From contig CM040096.1 of assembly GCA_022496805.1 (NCBI GenBank), positions 10,293,501 through 10,357,500 on the forward strand: a stretch of DNA of 64,000 nucleotides. Reading direction: 5' to 3'. Below, one piece after another: positions 11,706 through 22,444 of the stretch. Within the stretch, counting starts at the first letter, position 1; every line of letters starts with the position of its first letter. Made by a program: the position numbers and the translations under genes. Under the pieces are notes generated by a model. That model saw nothing but the letters and a program-made list of their open reading frames with translations. It ran no database searches and was not told the DNA's origin. The DNA is from Pohlia nutans (taxonomy: Eukaryota > Streptophyta > Bryopsida > Bryales > Mniaceae).

Positions 11706-12115
11706 CTTTTCAAAATCTCATAACTTTTGCAAAACTAAACAGTTTTTGACGTTTTTTTTTTTTTTTTTTTCATGTGTAGATGTTGTAATGAGGAATCTAC
11801 TTGAGAAAAAAAAATTGAAACAAAATCTATCATACTCTCTGTAGTAATTTTGATGTGACACAAGTGTTAAAAAATACACATTATCAAATTTCAAATGTTC
11901 ATTACTTTTGCAAAACAAAACTTTTTTTGATGTTATTTTTCATCATGTGTAGGTGTTGTAACAAGGAATCTTCTTAATTAAGAAAATTTGGAAAACTATC
12001 TTACCATTTTTTTCTAATGATTTTGAAGTAATAGCAAAGTTAAAAAAAACATATTTTCAATTTTTCAATGTGCATAACTTTTGCAAAACAAAATATTTTT
12101 AAATCAACATCACAG
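11706..12115. repeat. Tandem repeat, about 185-bp unit, two to three copies
   Basis: CATAACTTTTGCAAAACAAA-like and CATGTGTAGRTGTTGTAA blocks recur near 11715, 11905 and 12070 with the same order and spacing. Confidence 0.7.
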
Positions 12116-12139
12116 TTTATGATGTTTACAAATCTAATA

Positions 12140-12308
12140 AAAGTCATGTGTGTATGACTTCACATTCTCGAGGAGCTTCATGAGCTCCTTTGCAAATATA
12201 ATCCTCTTCAAGGTCCACCTTGAGCTCACGTTCTGCAAACAGTGCAAAGTGCTTGAAAAGGCAGATGGGGTATAAACAAGTGGTTCTTGCTTTTGATGCC
12301 AGCATTAA
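12140..12308 (+). repeat. Direct repeat copy 1 (about 170 bp)
   Basis: This stretch, from GTCATGTGTGTATGACTTCA to the CAGCATTAA boundary, is repeated at 13372-13543 at roughly 95% identity by eye. Its right part is directly followed by the TTA-flanked MITE. Confidence 0.85.
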
Positions 12309-12314
12309 CCCTTA

Positions 12315-12730
12315 GAGCATGCCCAGCAGCAAGTGTTTTGGAGGGACCAACGCCAAGATTTGGTGTGGTCATCTCCATTTGCTTCGAAGTTTGGCCCAGC
12401 AACTACCCACTAACGCTAAATAATAGTTTTTGGAGTCACAGTTTGAGGTTTCCCCGCCATCCACATAAGCTTTGGTGCAAGCAAATTTCTCACACCAAGC
12501 GAGCAAAGATGCTCAATCAACAATTAAATAACGAGCTTGAAGACTATTCACCGGCCCGTGCTTCAAGGTCATCAAGTTACTTTCATAAAATCTTTGTTTT
12601 ATAAGTTGCCTTGGTGTTCGCTCAAGGTATGTTGTTGGGCTACTTCTTGCATAACATTCCTCTAAGTTAAAAATGGCCCTCAAATTGATGTTTGGCCGAC
12701 ATATTTGTTCTGGAACTGCTGGGCTTGCTC
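12315..12730. mobile_element. 416-bp MITE, PIF/Harbinger (Tourist)-like
   Basis: The ends are GAGCATGCCCAGCAG and, inverted, GAGCAAGCCCAGCAG. TTA lies on both sides (12312-12314 and 12731-12733), which is the target duplication of PIF/Harbinger elements. The 105-aa ORF running across it has no recognisable content. Confidence 0.75.
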
Positions 12731-12862
12731 TTAAGCGTCCACACTACATTTACATTAATTTTGAAGAATCATAAATTGGACTAGAACATTAGATTTAGTA
12801 GCATGCACTGTCTCTGCTTTGGCTCTACAGTAGATGGTGTGGAATATTCCACACCCAACTGT

Positions 12863-12982
12863 CACTAGTAGAAAAGGTGGCGTTCCACAAGGAGATGCCC
12901 ATGCAAAATCACTGTGCATGTGTGGAATTGGGCACCATATGTCTGGGCAACTCCCTCGGCAATGCCACCTTTTCTACTAGTG
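12863..12982. mobile_element. 120-bp mini-CACTA element
   Basis: It begins CACTAGTAGAAAAGGTGGC and ends with the exact inverted copy GCCACCTTTTCTACTAGTG, matching the CACTA/En-Spm terminal signature of plants. The expected 3-bp duplication is not clear (TGT on the left, AGT on the right). It is far too short to code. Confidence 0.75.
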
Positions 12983-13252
12983 AGTACTTCATCATTAGCT
13001 AAGTGGACAGGTGGAGGCTCAAGGTGATGAGCAGAGTGCATGAAGGCTACTGAATGTTATGAAAGTAGAAGATAGCTGCCACACTGTCTTAGTTGAGACC
13101 ATTTTCATTTGAAATTAGAAACTAGGTGAAAATGAACGATTGACTGAAAAATGATCACACATAGAACTACTATCCTCCGACAACAATAAGGACTTCAAAA
13201 TTATTGTTTGAAAGACATACAGTACAATAATTATGCACACACTTGACTTTGA

Positions 13253-13350
13253 AGAAGCTTCAAATCCTGTTCAACTTCTTATTATTCAAATCCTGTTCAA
13301 CTTCTTATTATTCAAATCCTGTTCAATTCACTGTATTATCCTGTTCAATT
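13253..13350. repeat. 27-bp microsatellite-like tandem
   Basis: ATTCAAATCCTGTTCAACTT and its short continuation are repeated three to four times, the last copies degenerate. Confidence 0.8.
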
Positions 13351-13371
13351 TTTTTATAATCTTTTTCTAAG

Positions 13372-13543
13372 ATAAAGGTCATGTGTGTATGACTTCACAT
13401 TCTTGAGGAGCTTCATGAGCTCCTTTGCAAATATAATCCTCTTCAAGGTCCACCTTGAGCTCACGTTCTGCAAACAGTGCAAACAGTGCAAACAGGCAGA
13501 TGGGTATAAACAAGTGGTTCTTGCTCTTTGATACCAGTATTAA
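13372..13543 (+). repeat. Direct repeat copy 2 (about 170 bp)
   Basis: Second copy of the 12140-12308 repeat, with an extra CAGTGCAAA unit. The pair could be terminal repeats of a small element or a plain segmental duplication. Confidence 0.85.
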
Positions 13544-13724
13544 AGGACGGGGGTGTTGAACTTAGCTCCTGTTTTCTTGACTAGCTCTTATAACAAGCTC
13601 AATTCCTCATTGGTGTGGGGTAGTTTTGACAATTCGCACCATTGAAATTAAAGAAGACTTACGTAACTTTTGTATGAAAAAAGGATAAACAAAATCGCAC
13701 AATTTTTGAGAAAATGTCACAGTT

Positions 13725-14383
13725 GAGAACATTTTCTATTGGTCATAGAAATTAGTTTTCTGGCAAACAGTTAACCACAGTGAAAAGGTATTCTAGGATT
13801 CTATGTATATTATTAATTGAAAAAATAATATAAAATAGAATTTGGACCAAAGTGTAATACATTGCATTCGGTGACGTAGTATAAATACTTTATTGCCTTA
13901 ATTGATACGTTTCATTGAAGATATAGTGATGGCAATAATTTTCCTCAATTCCTATAACATAAAGGTATCGTATTCCAAAAGATTATGTGAGCAAGGTCAG
14001 TGGATAGTAGAGGTTTATGGCCCAAATTTTTGTTCCTTTACATTAAACGCCTCTTAAAATGGCGAGATCCCAAAAAAATTCTTGTGAGCTTCGTTGGCTA
14101 ATTAAAACGGACCCTGCAGTGTGGCTGGAATATGCATTCGACGTGGTTTGCAAGCAAATTAAATGACATCAACGTCAATCTTCCAAAAGATTATGAGAAT
14201 ATTCCAAAATAATATGGAATATTAAACAAAGATTCTTTAAAAATCCAAAAGATTCCATTTTTACTATATTACAATGTTTTTGGTATTTTCCTTATTTATT
14301 ACATTACGTCATTAATGCAAATGCTTTACAACATTAGAAACTTTTTTTGTTAAGAACTATGACACCCTAGCGTGAAAACACCC
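13725..14383 (+). repeat. Dispersed TIR-type repeat, copy 1
   Basis: The whole block is found again, inverted and diverged, at 59598-60284. The right end here (GACACCCTAGCGTGAAAACACCC) matches the terminal repeat of that copy; the left end is degraded. Confidence 0.75.
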
Positions 14384-14519
14384 AGTTGTTCAAAATTATA
14401 CAAGTGCAAAAATCAACGGCACAATTATAGTGGAATCAATGAAAACAAATATTTTTATTTTTATTTTTATATGACACCCTATATGCCACTTACTATTAGC
14501 AGCAACAAAGTAGCTAAAC

Positions 14520-14702
14520 TTGTTACATTACTCATATAAGGGATATAGGTCATGTTTGAAGTACACCAAAAACGACATGCTTCAACTTCTACCTAGTGGT
14601 GGAGGATCTGACGGAGGTGGAAGGGATGATCGTACTAGTGGGAGTGGTGATGAGGATTTCAATGGAGTTGCAATTCTAGACCCCTATGGAGAAAGAGGTT
14701 AG
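14520..14702 (+). other. Small Gly/Asp-rich ORF, not recognised
   Basis: A 60-codon ORF whose middle reads GGGSDGGGRDDRTSGSGDED, a composition unlike the AT-rich shadows around it. It has no match I recognise, and the sequence after it is interrupted by stops. It may be an exon remnant. Confidence 0.2.
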
Positions 14703-15411
14703 TAGATATTTGGTCTAATTTTTTGTCCAAGTAGTTGAATCAGACGTCAAAGGTCAAGACAATCCAACATATTCCAAATTTGGACTTCGAGTGAGTGTGA
14801 CAGTGTTTGCAGAAGCAACATGAGAAGATTATAGAGCAACACATCTGGAATTAGTGAGAGGGACATGCATCGAAAAATACATTTGTATAGTAGGTGCAAT
14901 TAGTCTAGTGAAATAAAGTGGATTCTATTGCACTTAGTTAAAGGTTGTCAAAGTCAAACCCGATTATCAATATCCATATCAGGTTGGAAACTTGAGTTTA
15001 TCGTTTGAACAATGTGTGCACGTGTGGAACAACCTTGCACAACATAAACAATCCTCCATGAAGACCTTGTCAGGGTCAGTTGCATCCACTAGCGATTCCC
15101 ATGTCATTACAATTCAGTGAACATCAGCGCAAACCCAACCAAACACCAGCAATATGGTTGAATCTTCTAAAACCACCAATTCTCCCAACTCTAGCATGAA
15201 GACTTTCCGTAGAGCCACCCTAGCATGTAGACTTTTCGAAGAGCCACCACAGTTGAGACTCAAAATGACCAATTTCAATATTCAAGCAAACCAATGGCAT
15301 GCTAAGCATTGCAAAGTAGTTGGTATGTTTGGGTATCATCTAGTGATTTGTTTTTTGGCATTTAAATGCCAAAAAGCACCAAATACAATTGGCGTGCACT
15401 GAGCTTTAACC

Positions 15412-15990
15412 CCTAACCGCCCAACCATGCATATTTTGCATGATGTACGGATTTGAACTCCGATTTCTCATCCATCATGCACTTTCTGCAATGTGGATTT
15501 TTTACAGAAACTTTTATGGGAAGTTAGCTTTGTGCATGTGTGATCCAATTAGAAAGGGGATGATTTGTGAAATTTTTATGCCTCATTTCATGTTGTTGTG
15601 TTCCACCCAAAATTTCGAAGATTTTAGTCTAAAAGTGCTCTTGAAAAAGTCAACTACTAAAAATAAGCAACCAAAAAATCTCCAAAAATCACTACATTTA
15701 GAGTATTACATTTCAACCCATCCCAACAAATCTCATTATTAGATTATCAATATCTTATTCGTAATCATATTACAAAAGACCTCTAAATTTTAAGTTTGAA
15801 AATTTATACACAAATATTGGTGATAGCAATCACAAATCTAACTGTATGGATAGAATCTAAAATGCATAACGTACAACTTTTATTCATTCATCAAGTTGAA
15901 AATATCCCTCTTAGTTGCATTTTATAATGCATCTTTGAAAAACTGCAAATCTGAAAAGGGTGAGAACATTTAGGGGTTAAGGAAATTTTT
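15412..15990 (+). repeat. Dispersed repeat family R, copy 1
   Basis: About 580 bp that recur in the same order at 17649-18265 (CATGTGTGATYCRATTAGAA, GTGCTCTTGAAAAAGTCAA, AAGCAACCAAAAAATCTCC, TTGGTGATAGCAATCACA). A partial inverted copy lies at 42660-42960. ORFs across it are incidental. Confidence 0.8.
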
Positions 15991-16093
15991 GAAGAAAAAG
16001 TGGATGAAAATGCCAGATTGTTCCAAATTTTGAGAATGAAACGGATGAAATTGCCAGTTTCTAACGAAAGTCATTCAAATATGTAGATGAAAA

Positions 16094-17374
16094 AACACCC
16101 AATTCGCTAATTTTGCACTTGGCCATATAATCATGCACTTGGCCCCCAAGCGCATTAAAAAAATTGTTTGAAAAAATCTCTTAAAAACAGGGATTTTTAT
16201 CTTTATACAATCCCTTACGCTCTAAAGAAACAATTATTTAATTTATTTCTCATCCTTATCTTTATCTTTTATTTTATCTTTATCTTTATCTTATCTTTTT
16301 TTTTCTTTTATCTTGTTTTTTTTTCTTGTCTTTTTTCTTGTCTTTTTTTTGTCTTCTTTCTTCTTTTCCTTCTAGTCTTCCACTAGTCTTCCTTTTTCTT
16401 TCTTCACCTTGCCATTTTTGGAGTTTAAACGATAATTTTAAAAAATAAAATATAGATCAGGGAGTAGGCTGAATCCAATACAGGCCCGGAAGAAAAAAAA
16501 AAAAAAAAAAAAGTTTTTTTTTTTTTTTTTTTTTCCGATTTTTCCGGGCTGGGAGGGTCCGCGCGCGCGGACCCTACTCTTTTTTTGATCCACTCTCCTT
16601 CCCTCCTCTCCTTTTTTTTTTTCCCCCTCTCCCCTTTATAAACCCTCCCTCATTCTCCCTCCCTCACTCTTCTTTCCTCCTCTCTCTTCTTCCTTTATAT
16701 TGAGGAGAAGGGAGAAGGAAGAGAGGGAGAAGAACAAGAGAGGAAAAGGGGAGGAAGGAGAGTGTGAGGGAGGGAGAGTGAGAGAGGCTTTATATATGGG
16801 AGAGGGGGGAGTGAGGGAGGGAGGGTCAAAATAAGAGTAGGGTCCGCGCGCGCAGACCCTCCCTGCCCGGAAAAACCGGAATTTTATTTTTATTTTATTT
16901 TATTTTTTATTTTATTTTTTATTTTTATTTTTATTTTTATTTTTTTTATTTTTTTATTTTTTTTATTTTTTATTTTTTATTTTTTTCGGGCCTGTAATGG
17001 ATTCAACCTGCTCCCTGATTTTTATTTTATTTTTAAAAAATTATCATTTAAACTCGAAAAATGGCAACGTAAAGAAGAAAAAGGAAGACAAGTGGAAGAC
17101 TAGAAGAAAAAAGAAGAAGGAAGACAAGAGGAAGACAAGAAAGAAGACAAGGAAAAAAACAAGATAAAAGAAAAAGAAAAGAAAAAGATAAATGATAAAA
17201 GATAAAGATAAGGATAGAAAATAAAATAAATAATTGTTTCTTTACAATGAAGAGATTGTAGAAAGACAAAAATCCCTATTTTTTACAGATTTTTTCACAC
17301 AAATTTTTTTAAAGCCAAGTTTGCTCATGAAATGAGTGCACTTGGCCAAGTGCAAAATTAGGGAATTGGGTGTT
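16094..17374. mobile_element. Complete foldback element, 1.28 kb, copy 1
   Basis: Nearly the whole element is one inverted repeat. It opens AACACCCAATTCGCTAATTT and closes with the inverse (AAATTAGGGAATTGGGTGTT). The arms contain the same landmarks in mirror order: CACTTGGCC, a CAATCCCTTACG-like block, a long TTATCTTTATC/CTTCTTTTTC pyrimidine tract, the GCCATTTTTGGAGTTTAAAC block, a GGGAGTAGGCTGAATCC-like block, poly-A/T, then GGGTCCGCGCGCGCGGACCC. The centre (16558-16858) is a second hairpin of pyrimidine- then purine-rich DNA with TATA-like cores. ORFs (16168-16386, 17048-17269) are pyrimidine-tract translations. Target duplication is unclear; AAA lies on both sides. Confidence 0.85.
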
Positions 17375-17648
17375 AAATATAGTTTTATCCAAAATATAGA
17401 TGAATATGAAAATATTTGGCTACACCATTTTATTTTATGTCGCCACTTTAGCATTTCTCCAAAAACCAAAAAAAATCCTTGGTATCATCATGAGCGGAAA
17501 TAGTACCATATAGTGTAGATATGAGGGAATCTATTTGTTGATATTGAGTCCTGGTGTACTTTCCACTTTAAAATTTATATCGATTTAAATACTGAGATTT
17601 GTTAACCTTATGTAGAATGAAAGAAAAATATTTCACCAAAGATATCAT

Positions 17649-18265
17649 TGCTGCCCAACCGTCCATTTTTGAACAATGTACAAATTTCATCCACGTTTTC
17701 TCATCTGCCATGCACCTTTTGCAAGGCAAAAAACACTAAAAAATTCTATGGCAAGATACCTTCATGCATGTGTGATTCGATTAGAAAGGGGATGATTTGT
17801 GAAAATTTTATGCCTCATTCTTTGTTGCAATAGTTCATCAAAAATTTCTAAGATCTTACTTCAAAATGGTTCAAAAGTGCTCTTGAAAAAGTCAAGTCAT
17901 AAAATTAAGCAACCAAAAAATCTCCAAAAATCATTACACTTACAAATTTCAAACCATCACAACAAATTTCAACCCATCACAACAAATTTCAACCCATCAC
18001 AACAAATTTCATTCACAGATTGTCAATGTCTTATATGTAATTGAATTACAAAACATTTTTGAATTTCAAGTTTCTAATTTTGTACAAAAGTATTGGTGAT
18101 AGCAATCACAGATCTTACTGTATGGCTAGAATCTCAAATTTAAAATGTACAGCTTTTCATTCATACATCAAGTTCAAAATATCCCTTTTAGTTACATTTT
18201 ATAACGCATCTTTGCAAAACTGCAAAATTTGGAGAGGGGTGAAGACGTTTGGGGTTAAGTTGGTG
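17649..18265 (+). repeat. Dispersed repeat family R, copy 2
   Basis: Same repeat as 15412-15990. It contains an additional local triplication, ATTTCAACCCATCACAACAA, at about 17945-18010. Confidence 0.8.
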
Positions 18266-18983
18266 ATTTAAAGGCAATCAACCAGACAAGAGGAGATGCA
18301 ACTGTAATCCTCTTCATAAACACACTGTAGCCTTTTTTTCCCCTAAATTATAGACATGGCTAAGCGATGAGAGCCACAACAACCTGTTTTGCCTAACATA
18401 TGGAAAATTGCTTCACGTTGGCCTCATCCTGCTGAGCCCTTCACGCTACCCTATACAACCATATGGTATCTGGAAAAACCAATTTGAAAAACCATCCTGC
18501 TGAGCCCTTTTCGCTACCCATTTCCAGATCTGAGGGTAGCGTAAAGAATAACCAATTTGACACGTATAAAAAGATGTCATTGCAACGCTCACATACTGAG
18601 GGATCAAGATAGAGCAGCTAAATCACATGAGTGTCAAAGAATGTATTGATTGTTTTTTGAAGTGTCCATACTACAGCTAATATCCCAGATCTGAGATATT
18701 TCGTAACATTCAAAAGCAAATGGAACTAATTTACATGATGCATGGTTCGCTCTGCTATGATTCCTTTGCCGTAAACATGGTATCACTGAGGTGCAGCAAA
18801 TCAGTGTAGTAATTAACGTTACGCACACTAATACCTGCTATGTTATTTTGTAAGATTTGAGCTCCAGAATTGGCCTAACATTTGTAGTTTCGAACAGATA
18901 ATGATGCAGCTAAAGCAAGTGCATATTAAGAACAAATTTCTAAGCAGCGTGAAAGGCCTACAGACACAGGATTCAAGGATAAA

Positions 18984-20755
18984 TCACAGCATCTTCTCGA
19001 GTCTTGCCAGTGTCTGAGAGGCCAAACGGTGGCCAGGTTGAATCTTCAGCACTTCTCGCAAGTCTGCGATCCCAAGTTTAATTTTCTCACAGCTCTCGTA
19101 CAAGTGTGCTCGCTGCATCAGAAGCTCTACGCTACCAGGCTTCAATTCGCATGCCTGCAATACAAAGCATTATCATTAGTCAGCATCAGCAATTCTAAGA
19201 ATCACAAAGAAACGCAGATTAGTGATATAACAAACACAAGTGTCTCTGCAGAATCGCTATTAATGGATTGTGAAACACTCTTCTCCAGAAGCAAAAACGC
19301 ACGCATATTGAATAAATTTATGATTCAACATGTCGGTTTCAGGGAAACGTACGAGTACAAACGAGACTGAACTACTGAAGCATGTGGTTTCGTAACAAAC
19401 CGATCAACAATCGATCTCCAATATCAGGGCAAGAACAGGCATACCTTGGAGCAGTCTGCTATTGCCTTCTTCATTTCACCAATCTCCTTAAAGCATGAAA
19501 TCCGTTTTGTTAGCACTTCAATTATAGTATCCTTGCTTCCCTTCTCCTTCTCCATGAGTTCCACAGACCATGAGAACCATTTGATGGCATTGGGGAATTG
19601 GCCATCTTTATAGAAAGAGCTCCCCTTTTGAAAGGCTGAGTTTCCGGTGACACCTGCGGGAGCAGAGCCTACGCCTTCTAGTTCCGTGGTGATGCCTTCA
19701 TTCTCGAACGAGTGGCTCTCGGCAGCTGCTCCAAATGCCTCACCCCAACCATCATGAGCCGGTGGAGTCTTGGCAGCAGGTGCACGAGAACTGGAGATCC
19801 CAGCACCGAACATGGAATCAAACTGGTCACCTCCCGCAGAGCCAGCGAATGGATCTGAGGTCGGCACCCTGGCAGCTGCCGGAGCAGGAGGGGCGGTTTG
19901 CTTCTTCACGCCAAAATCAAATGGATCGCTGGACTGACCATTAGAAGGCTTTGAAAACGAAATGTCGGCAAAAGGATCACCACCCCGGGTCTGTGCAGGC
20001 TTAGGTGCAGGCTTCTGGGCCGGCGGTGTAGGACTCTTGAACATATTTGTATACATAAATGGTGCGGGCTTCGCTGGTTTCGTGTCATGCACGGGAGCTT
20101 TCGAAACCTCCGGCATGGCGGACTGCAAGTTGCCCATTCCATAAGCGCCAGCAGATGCGGCAGCCTGCTGCTGCTTCAGAGGGGCGGATGACTTACCACC
20201 TAAGGCGCCACCCAGCAAATCCATAAACACATCCTCTTTACTCGACGGTTTATAGCCCGGAATCCCTGCCGATGCTAGCTTAGACGCAGTAGTAGACTGA
20301 CTACTCCAACTCTTCCCTGACAGATCTCCAACTCCCCCCTTGGAGAAATTATTCATTCCCCCTACATTACCTACCTGAGGCCTCGCGCTTCCATAATAGC
20401 TAGAGCCTGATCCTAAAGGATTAGGTTTCCCTAAAAATTCGTACGTACTCGACACATTCCCCCCCATTTGAGGCCTAGGCTGGGCAGCTACATTAGGGTT
20501 AGAAGGAGCGCCTCCTCCCGCATTAGATCGGCCGAAAAAATCAAATGCCTGATCTGAAGAAGCGGACTGGCTTGACCCCCAGCCTCCCGGAGACGCAGAC
20601 CAACCTGCAGACGATGCCTGCGGTGTGGATTTCAACGGTTGAGCCTTCTGATCTTTCAAGCTCCCACTCGGTTTCGGCATACCTGGCAGTCCGAAGTCGA
20701 ATTGATAGTTGTTCAACGGAACCGCCGCCTGCTGCAGATTCTCCCCGCGCTTCAT
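18984..20755 (-). CDS. TPR-domain protein with DPF-type motifs (two exons)
   Basis: Exon 1 runs from the ATG at 20755 down to 19445, where CCAAG is followed by the donor GTATGC. The intron is 19155-19444, ending TTGCAG. Exon 2 runs 19154 to the TGA at 18984. Phase is 0 and the product is 493 aa. Residues 1-370 are low-complexity Gly/Ser/Ala/Pro-rich with repeated DPF and related motifs (DPFADISF, DPFDFG, DPFAGS, FDSMFG, WGEAFG), the type that binds adaptor-appendage domains in clathrin coat proteins. Residues 371-493 form a C-terminal TPR block: helix pairs around FYKDGQFPNAIKWFSWSVEL, IADCSK-ACELKPGSVELL and LGIADLREVLKIQPGH. The intron sits inside a TPR, and the frame resumes exactly across it, which strongly supports the model. 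A trafficking-adaptor role is inference. No J domain or transmembrane segment is visible. The locus is GC-richer than its surroundings and intact. Confidence 0.9.
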
Positions 20756-21330
20756 GATGCCCTAATCTGCACCCTAATCATCCCCTGACCTCAGCCTCGC
20801 GAACCTCGACTTCAACATCCCAGACTCTCAGAATCATTCAAACTCTCGCATCTACCACTCGATCGAAAACCATTCACGACAGTGTTATCTTCTCTTTAGA
20901 TTACAATCTTATATGATTTGGATAACATTTCGTTCAGCTTGTATTTAAAATGATATATTGTGAAAACCTAAGTGCAACCGACATCAAATCCAAACGCATT
21001 CTAAGCCAGTCATCACTGATCTGCAGCAAAAAAACAAGGGAGAAATTGGGAAGAGAGCCAACACACGGAGGGCGGAATCCTGCATGCGTACATACCTTCC
21101 TGAATCGGCACTTCTGTACTCGGTCTCCGCGTGCAAACGGGCGAGTGAAAATGCGCGAGGCTCCACGAGGGATTGGCGGGGCAGCGAGGAAAGACAGACA
21201 GAAAGATGCGAGGAAAATTGATCTCTCCACCTCCGGCGCCCGGCGAAGAAGGATCGGCAAAGCAGCGTGGAAGCACAACGGGCGCTGGCTCTGCAAGAAT
21301 GGAAGAGGAAGAGTGGAGTGAGGACCCATG
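20756..21330 (-). promoter_or_regulatory. GC-rich leader/promoter region of the TPR gene
   Basis: This is a CpG-rich block immediately upstream of the start codon, with ORFs of 110-131 codons in several frames on both strands, which argues that none is real. A strong donor on the minus strand (AAG then GTATGT at 21095) and an AG at 20767 just before the ATG would allow a 329-bp intron in the 5' leader, though the acceptor lacks a good pyrimidine tract. Confidence 0.4.
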
Positions 21331-21396
21331 GTCGTCGGTTACCGTTTCCACGGGGACCCGTTACCGCCACTCAAACCGTCGCCACAGGCAGACTGA

Positions 21397-21813
21397 ATCG
21401 TTCAAATCTGGATGAAAAGCTCGCTCATGAGAGTCTGTAAGACAGATGATTTTTGATCTGTCTTCTCGTTCATTTTCTCAGTGGGTGGATGATTTGTTGG
21501 TCTGTCTTCTCGTACATTTTCTCAGTACGTGGATGATTTGTTGGGTTTCTGCGTAGTCTACGTAACCCCGACTTCGACTCTAAATCCCCTCGACGTAAAT
21601 GTAAACAATATTCACCCCTCGGCCCAATTCTCTGAAATTTTCATTTTGGGCATTGATCATAGGGGCTTATTTTGGCAATCTTTTATCAAGTTTGGGGCCA
21701 ACCGGCCCTAAATTAGTTTAGAGGACCCCTCTTTCAATGGTTTAAAATTTTAACCACACTTTTATTTTTGTTTTATATTTAAAATAATTTATTCATCGTT
21801 CAAATCTGGATGA
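21397..21813. mobile_element. Short insertion flanked by a 19-bp direct repeat
   Basis: ATCGTTCAAATCTGGATGA occurs exactly at 21397-21415 and 21795-21813. The 379 bp between start with a two-copy tandem (CTGTCTTCTCGTNCATTTTC) and end in a T/A-rich tail. The length and exactness of the duplication are typical of a target-primed (SINE/LINE-type) insertion. It lies just upstream of the TPR gene. Confidence 0.55.
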
Positions 21814-21901
21814 CAAAATTTGATTAAAAATCCCTAACACTCACACCGTACGTCCAAAAGCCCTCCTTGTACGTCCAATAGCCCTCCTTATGGTTGTATC
21901 T
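21814..21901 (-). other. Probable 3' end of the LINE
   Basis: Downstream of the last LINE stop lie two copies of a 21-bp unit (GTACGTCCAAWAGCCCTCCTT on the plus strand). Short 3' tandem repeats of this sort end many non-LTR elements. The exact border is not visible. Confidence 0.35.
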
Positions 21902-22294
21902 TTAATAGAGCCATATTACTTCTTTTTCAAATGATTGTGTTTGTGGTACTAGGCCATGTGAGCTATAAATTGCTTTATTATATTGTTGCCATAGCCATTT
22001 TAGTCTTGTGGTTGGTATAGTGATAAGATGTCTACCGGTATCTTCATATAGGTGGGTTTGTTCATTATTTACTTGTATGGTATCGTAATTGGAAATAATG
22101 TCTTTTTCCGGGTTACATTCTTGTATGTGTATGTGTGTAAGCGGGGTGGATGTGGATGGAGGGATGAATCTTGCATCTCTACTTTGTTCAGGAGTGAAGT
22201 GTGTGTTAATAATTTTTTTATAGTGATTGTGTTGTAGTTTTGTGTAGTATTTTGTAAGTAGTTTAATGTTGTGTGCAATGGTTGTTGGTTGGTT

Positions 22295-22444
22295 GAAGGG
22301 GAAGAGTTCTCTTTGTGGCATCCATTTGTTGTATGTATCGTTGTTTTGGAGAGTCCATTGACATAAGTATGTGTTATATTTTTTTGTTATTTTATATTTA
22401 TCTTTTGAAGTATTTGTTTTATGGTCTAATATTATGTCTATGGG
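22295..22444 (-). other. Chromodomain-like segment at the LINE C-terminus
   Basis: Residues about 170-219 of the last LINE frame contain IILDHK, a charged linker, then YLCQW, a short gap, and NKWMPQREL. This follows the chromodomain pattern (I-x-x-I-L-D-H-R, Y-L-V-K-W, then W-E-P-x-x-x-L). A proline-rich stretch precedes it. Confidence 0.65.

Noticed and set aside
12287..12604. 105-aa ORF
   Set aside because: It spans the left end of a 416-bp MITE, so it is a chance frame.
16168..17269. Hydrophobic Phe/Leu-rich ORFs that look like membrane proteins
   Set aside because: They come from the TTATCTTTTTC pyrimidine tracts of the foldback arms. The same artefact recurs at 39534-39761 and 48404-48907.
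20934..21415. Overlapping ORFs of 80-131 codons on both strands upstream of the TPR gene
   Set aside because: Several frames are open together because the block is GC-rich and poor in stops. None has domain-like content; it is better read as leader or promoter.
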